A program made the position numbers and the translations under genes. Below are positions 5,939 through 7,656 of a DNA stretch of 7,656 bases, in pieces (within the stretch, counting starts at the first letter, position 1; every line of letters begins with the position of its first letter). Source of the stretch: an uncultured Alphaproteobacteria bacterium. Its GTDB lineage: Bacteria; Pseudomonadota; Alphaproteobacteria; RUG11792. The notes beneath the pieces were generated by a model. The model had not been told where the DNA came from. It made no database searches and saw nothing but the letters and a program-made list of their open reading frames with translations. The stretch lies in the NCBI GenBank assembly GCA_910588255.1, contig CAJUOM010000031.1, positions 1-7,656 of the forward strand, read 5' to 3'.

Positions 5939-6004
5939 AGAACCTGTCCTCCTTAAACCCCCCTTCTCTAACCCTCAGTAAAAATACTGGGGGTTTATTT
6001 TTTA
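5939..6004 (+). ncRNA. Candidate C-rich small RNA with anti-SD motif
   Basis: A short rightward unit of about 66 bases between a TATAAT box and a strong terminator, with no start codon and ribosome binding site. The 5' half (5940-5969) is rich in C and seems unpaired. It contains CCUGUCCUCCUU (5943-5954), which includes the anti-Shine-Dalgarno core CCUCCUU, followed by a run of C and UUCUCU. The 3' half is the terminator hairpin. This layout, an open C-rich seed plus terminator, is that of small regulatory RNAs of low-GC bacteria that block ribosome binding sites. It is divergent from the PcfJ-domain gene and lies just past the integrase terminator. Expression has not been shown, and the promoter lacks a -35. 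Confidence 0.5.
5970..6004 (+). terminator. Terminator of the small-RNA candidate
   Basis: AACCCTCAGTA (5970-5980) pairs with TACTGGGGGTT (5985-5995), with one G-U pair and an AAAA loop. It is followed by TATTTTTTT on the plus strand. On the minus strand no T-tract follows, so it acts rightward. Confidence 0.8.
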
Positions 6005-6039
6005 AAGAAAACCCTCTTATAAATTTCTTCATAAGAGGG
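6001..6039 (-). terminator. Terminator of the integrase gene
   Basis: CCCTCTTAT (6012-6020) and ATAAGAGGG (6031-6039) form a perfect 9-bp stem with a 10-base loop. On the minus strand the stem is followed by TTTTCTTT. It lies 60 bp past the integrase stop codon. Confidence 0.75.
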
Positions 6040-6099
6040 AAAGGATTATTCAGTATAAGAAGGGGAATTTATACCGCATTGCTCTTTTCAACAAAAGAA

Positions 6100-7230
6100 T
6101 TATTCCGCTTGTGAGAATAAATCTTCAATAACTTTAGAACCTTCCTTTAGAGTTTTATCCATGAGATGAGCATATCTTTGAGTTACTTTTGGGCTATGAT
6201 GCGTCATAAGTTTCTGAATGGTATAAAGGTCCACTTTTCCTGAATTGGCTAGATGTGTAGCAAAATTATGTCTGAGCATATAGACGGCTCTGAAATCTTT
6301 TGGAAGTCCTGCCAACTCTTTTACTTTTTGGGCTGATTTTTTAAAAGAGTTAATATGCCCTCCCTTATTATTTGGGAATAAGTATTCAGAATAATGAGGG
6401 AGTTTTTGAATTTCTGTTTTTACTTTATCAGGAAGCGGAATATAATCAGTCCGTTGGCTTTTGGAGTTATCCGCTCTTAATTTTATCATGTTGTCTTCAA
6501 AATTAATATCAGACCATTTAAGTCCTAAGATAGCCTTGCCTCTCATGCCAGTATAAAGAGCTATTTTTAAGAATATACGGACCTGAATATTAGGATAAGA
6601 ATCAAGAACTTCCATATATCTTTTTAATTGTTCATCATTCAGAAATTCAGTTTTTTGATTATCTACTTTGGGCAAATCAAAGTGTAACTTTGGATTAGGC
6701 TCACAAAGTTCCCTTTTTACTCCAAAATTAATAAGTTTTCTTAATTGTTTCATAATATGAACAATAGATTGTGCAGCATAGGGCTTGCCTGTTCTGCATG
6801 TTTCTTTCATTAATTTTTTTTGATAATCTTGTATCATTCTGTTATTTAGTTCAGATACCCTTAATTTATGAAAGGATTTTAGCTTATTCATGTAAAATTT
6901 TTGTGTTTTAATGGTTTCAGTTCTATCATCGTAAAAACTTACATAGTCAAGCCAAATTTCCCAGATAGTGGCATCACCGGGAACAACTTCTTCTGTCGGA
7001 CATTGATCTGGCATCATCATCCTTTTCTCTTTTTCCAAGTAAGCGGATCTGAAGTTCCAACCTTCAGATTCATTCCCGACTTTATTCATCACGACTTTTC
7101 CGGTGAATTTATCCCTGTATTGAATGTAATAAGAGAAGTCTTCACCAAAGCCCGCCAGAACCCCTAAACTTTTTCTTCTGACCCCTGCGTATCTTTTGTC
7201 AGTTTGATAAGCATTACTACATTTTTTCAT
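6100..7230 (-). CDS. Tyrosine recombinase / integrase, 376 aa
   Basis: A phage-type site-specific recombinase that would integrate and excise the element. The N-terminal region (about 15-70; YAGVRRKSLGVLAG, YYIQYRDKFTGKV) looks like an arm-type DNA-binding domain. Residues 88-180 form the SAM-like core-binding domain (TIWEIWLDYVSFY, LRVSELNNRMIQDYQKKL). The catalytic domain has Arg I in TGMRGKAILGLKW (R230), the beta-hairpin lysine (K257), YMLRHNFATHLANSG (R320, H321), THHSP (H344) and nucleophile Y353 in QRYAHL. The first position of the HxxR box is Tyr (Y317) in place of the usual His. I place the start at the ATG 7228-7230, with AAAGGAG six bases upstream. An earlier in-frame ATG at 7264-7266 lacks a ribosome binding site and lies near the predicted transcript start. 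The length is usual for the family. The gene points away from the tRNA, with repeat arrays between them. Confidence 0.93.
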   Translation of the reverse strand: MKKCSNAYQTDKRYAGVRRKSLGVLAGFGEDFSYYIQYRDKFTGKVVMNKVGNESEGWNFRSAYLEKEKRMMMPDQCPTEEVVPGDATIWEIWLDYVSFYDDRTETIKTQKFYMNKLKSFHKLRVSELNNRMIQDYQKKLMKETCRTGKPYAAQSIVHIMKQLRKLINFGVKRELCEPNPKLHFDLPKVDNQKTEFLNDEQLKRYMEVLDSYPNIQVRIFLKIALYTGMRGKAILGLKWSDINFEDNMIKLRADNSKSQRTDYIPLPDKVKTEIQKLPHYSEYLFPNNKGGHINSFKKSAQKVKELAGLPKDFRAVYMLRHNFATHLANSGKVDLYTIQKLMTHHSPKVTQRYAHLMDKTLKEGSKVIEDLFSQAE

Positions 7231-7254
7231 GTTTTTCTCCTTTATTGGTATTTT

Positions 7255-7517
7255 TGTAGTATCCATATTTTCATTATATGAGTCACAAAACTACTCATTA
7301 AAGGGAACAACTTAACATAACCCATTGTAATATAATGGTAAATTGTATTTTTCCAACCTAAATACTACAAAATAATTTAAAACAGTCAATTTTGTAGTAA
7401 TTTGTAGTATTGAATATTGCTGAGCATGCTTTACTTTGTACCAACCTCCCTTTTGGCGTTTTAAATTTCCTTGAGTAATTACTGCAAGAATTTGTATCAA
7501 TACTACATAATACTACA
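7255..7517. repeat. Six TACTACA heptamers, both orientations
   Basis: TACTACA occurs at 7363, 7501 and 7511. Its complement TGTAGTA occurs at 7255, 7393 and 7403. Several copies share flanks close to AATACTACAAAAT. Two pairs (7393/7403 and 7501/7511) are tandem with 10-bp spacing, one helical turn, and the two pairs face opposite ways about 100 bp apart. The copy at 7255 lies in the integrase leader just upstream of its Shine-Dalgarno. This suits arm-type integrase binding sites with possible autoregulation. Binding itself is inferred. Confidence 0.6.
7273..7301 (-). promoter_or_regulatory. Integrase promoter with embedded inverted repeat
   Basis: On the minus strand TATAAT at 7273-7278 is preceded after 17 bp by TTAATG (7296-7301), a partial -35. 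The inverted repeat ATGAGT (7278-7283) / ACTCAT (7293-7298) fills the spacer between the two boxes, where a bound repressor would block RNA polymerase. The transcript would start near 7266, leaving a leader of about 36 bases. Confidence 0.5.
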
Positions 7518-7521
7518 TTTA

Positions 7522-7559
7522 TGAACTTTTGTGAACAAACTTGAAAAAATATGAACAAA
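7522..7559 (+). repeat. Four TGAA(C) repeats on a 10-bp period
   Basis: TGAAC begins at 7522, 7532 and 7552, and TGAAA at 7542, so the same face of the helix carries the motif four times in a row. The unit is close to TGAACAAAAN. The array ends five bases before the -35 box of the tRNA promoter. It could be a cooperative excisionase or regulator site, or a phased A-tract bend or UP-like element for the tRNA promoter. Confidence 0.5.
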
Positions 7560-7564
7560 AAAGA

Positions 7565-7593
7565 TTGACAAAAATCTAAGAAGTTAGTATTAT
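7565..7593 (+). promoter_or_regulatory. tRNA-Arg promoter
   Basis: A perfect TTGACA (7565-7570) is separated by 17 bp from TATTAT (7588-7593). Transcription would start about at 7600, leaving only one or two bases before the mature tRNA 5' end at 7602. A TATAAT at 7596-7601 has no -35 at the right distance. Confidence 0.7.
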
Positions 7594-7601
7594 CATATAA
7601 T

Positions 7602-7656
7602 GCGCTAGTAGCTCAGTCGGATAGAGCAACTGCCTTCTAAGCAGTCGGTCAGGAGT
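7602..7656 (+). tRNA. tRNA-Arg (anticodon UCU), 3' end beyond window
   Basis: The 5' acceptor strand GCGCTAG is followed by a D arm (GCTC/GAGC), an anticodon arm ACTGC-CTTCTAA-GCAGT with anticodon TCT at 7636-7638, a five-base variable loop (CGGTC), and the 5' strand of the T stem (AGGAG). The window stops at the first base of the T loop, so the 3' half of the T arm and the acceptor strand are not seen. Anticodon UCU reads AGA, a major arginine codon in AT-rich genomes. tRNA genes are favoured targets of tyrosine recombinases, and the integrase next door makes this a likely attachment locus. Confidence 0.93.

Larger units (their letters stand above)
5758..6099. other. Intergenic region between PcfJ gene and integrase
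   Basis: This 342-bp gap has no credible protein gene. From left to right it holds the leader and -10 box of the PcfJ-domain gene, a short direct repeat of GCGAAGAA, a rightward -10 box with a terminated small-RNA candidate, and the integrase terminator. An 80-codon leftward frame across it (5790-6032) starts inside the integrase terminator hairpin and lacks a ribosome binding site. Confidence 0.6.
7231..7601. other. Integrase-tRNA intergenic region, probable att arm region
   Basis: A 371-bp, very AT-rich stretch without a supportable protein gene. It holds the integrase promoter, six TACTACA heptamers, four helically phased TGAA repeats, a small CCATT/AATGG hairpin (7322-7338) and the tRNA promoter. 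Such density of short repeats beside an integrase gene is typical of recombinase and excisionase arm sites. Confidence 0.55.

Noticed and set aside
5790..6032. Leftward open frame of 80 codons between the PcfJ gene and the integrase
   Set aside because: It starts inside the integrase terminator hairpin, has no ribosome binding site, reads through the small-RNA terminator, and gives a Phe-rich translation expected from A/T-rich non-coding DNA.
7312..7558. Two overlapping leftward frames upstream of the integrase, considered as a small excisionase gene
   Set aside because: Neither has a ribosome binding site, both run through the TACTACA repeats, and neither translation shows a helix-turn-helix or the charge pattern of an excisionase.
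1..7656. CRISPR array or long direct-repeat array
   Set aside because: No repeat of about 25 bases or more recurs. The only arrays are the short heptamers and 10-bp-phased motifs near the tRNA.

Overview
This is an AT-rich accessory region that ends at a chromosomal-type tRNA gene, and it reads as the integrase-proximal end of an integrative element such as a prophage, ICE or genomic island. Shine-Dalgarno sequences are strong (AAGGAG type) and promoter -10 boxes are canonical. The host cannot be fixed from one window. The integrase C-terminus, with its VDLYTIQKLMTHHSP stretch before the catalytic RYAHL, resembles integrases I associate with Desulfobacterota (former Deltaproteobacteria). I treat that as a weak hint only.

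Left part (1-1629). A strong ribosome binding site and two stem-loops (49-90) lie before a bidirectional terminator (93-121). Two leftward units follow: a small unknown gene (142-321), and an unknown gene of about 300 codons that is split between two frames at a run of seven A on the minus strand (904-910). The run is arranged like a -1 slippery site. Positions 1366-1629 are a divergent promoter region.

Middle (1630-5757). A rightward 417-residue protein of unknown family converges on a leftward cluster and shares with it a perfect 13-bp-stem terminator (2896-2926). In transcription order the cluster is a PcfJ-domain protein (479 aa), a small Cys-rich protein with a C-terminal membrane anchor (84 aa), and a DRB0094/Rnl5-type RNA ligase (354 aa) with all nucleotidyltransferase motifs intact. 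The spacing (17 and 48 bp) suggests co-transcription, with an extra -10 box just before the ligase. I know of no described system with this gene set. An RNA-repair or anti-defence role is an inference.

Right part (5758-7656). The gap beyond the PcfJ gene holds a rightward -10 box followed by about 66 bases that end in a clear terminator. This would make a small RNA whose unpaired, C-rich 5' part contains CCUCCUU, the anti-Shine-Dalgarno sequence. Next are the terminator and gene of a tyrosine recombinase (6100-7230, leftward). The 371 bp between integrase and tRNA contain six copies of TACTACA in both orientations, two pairs of them 10 bp apart. A second set of four TGAA repeats on an exact 10-bp period follows. 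Both look like recombinase or excisionase arm sites. The window ends inside tRNA-Arg(UCU), which has its own promoter. The integrase lies on the 5' side of this tRNA, not the usual 3' side.
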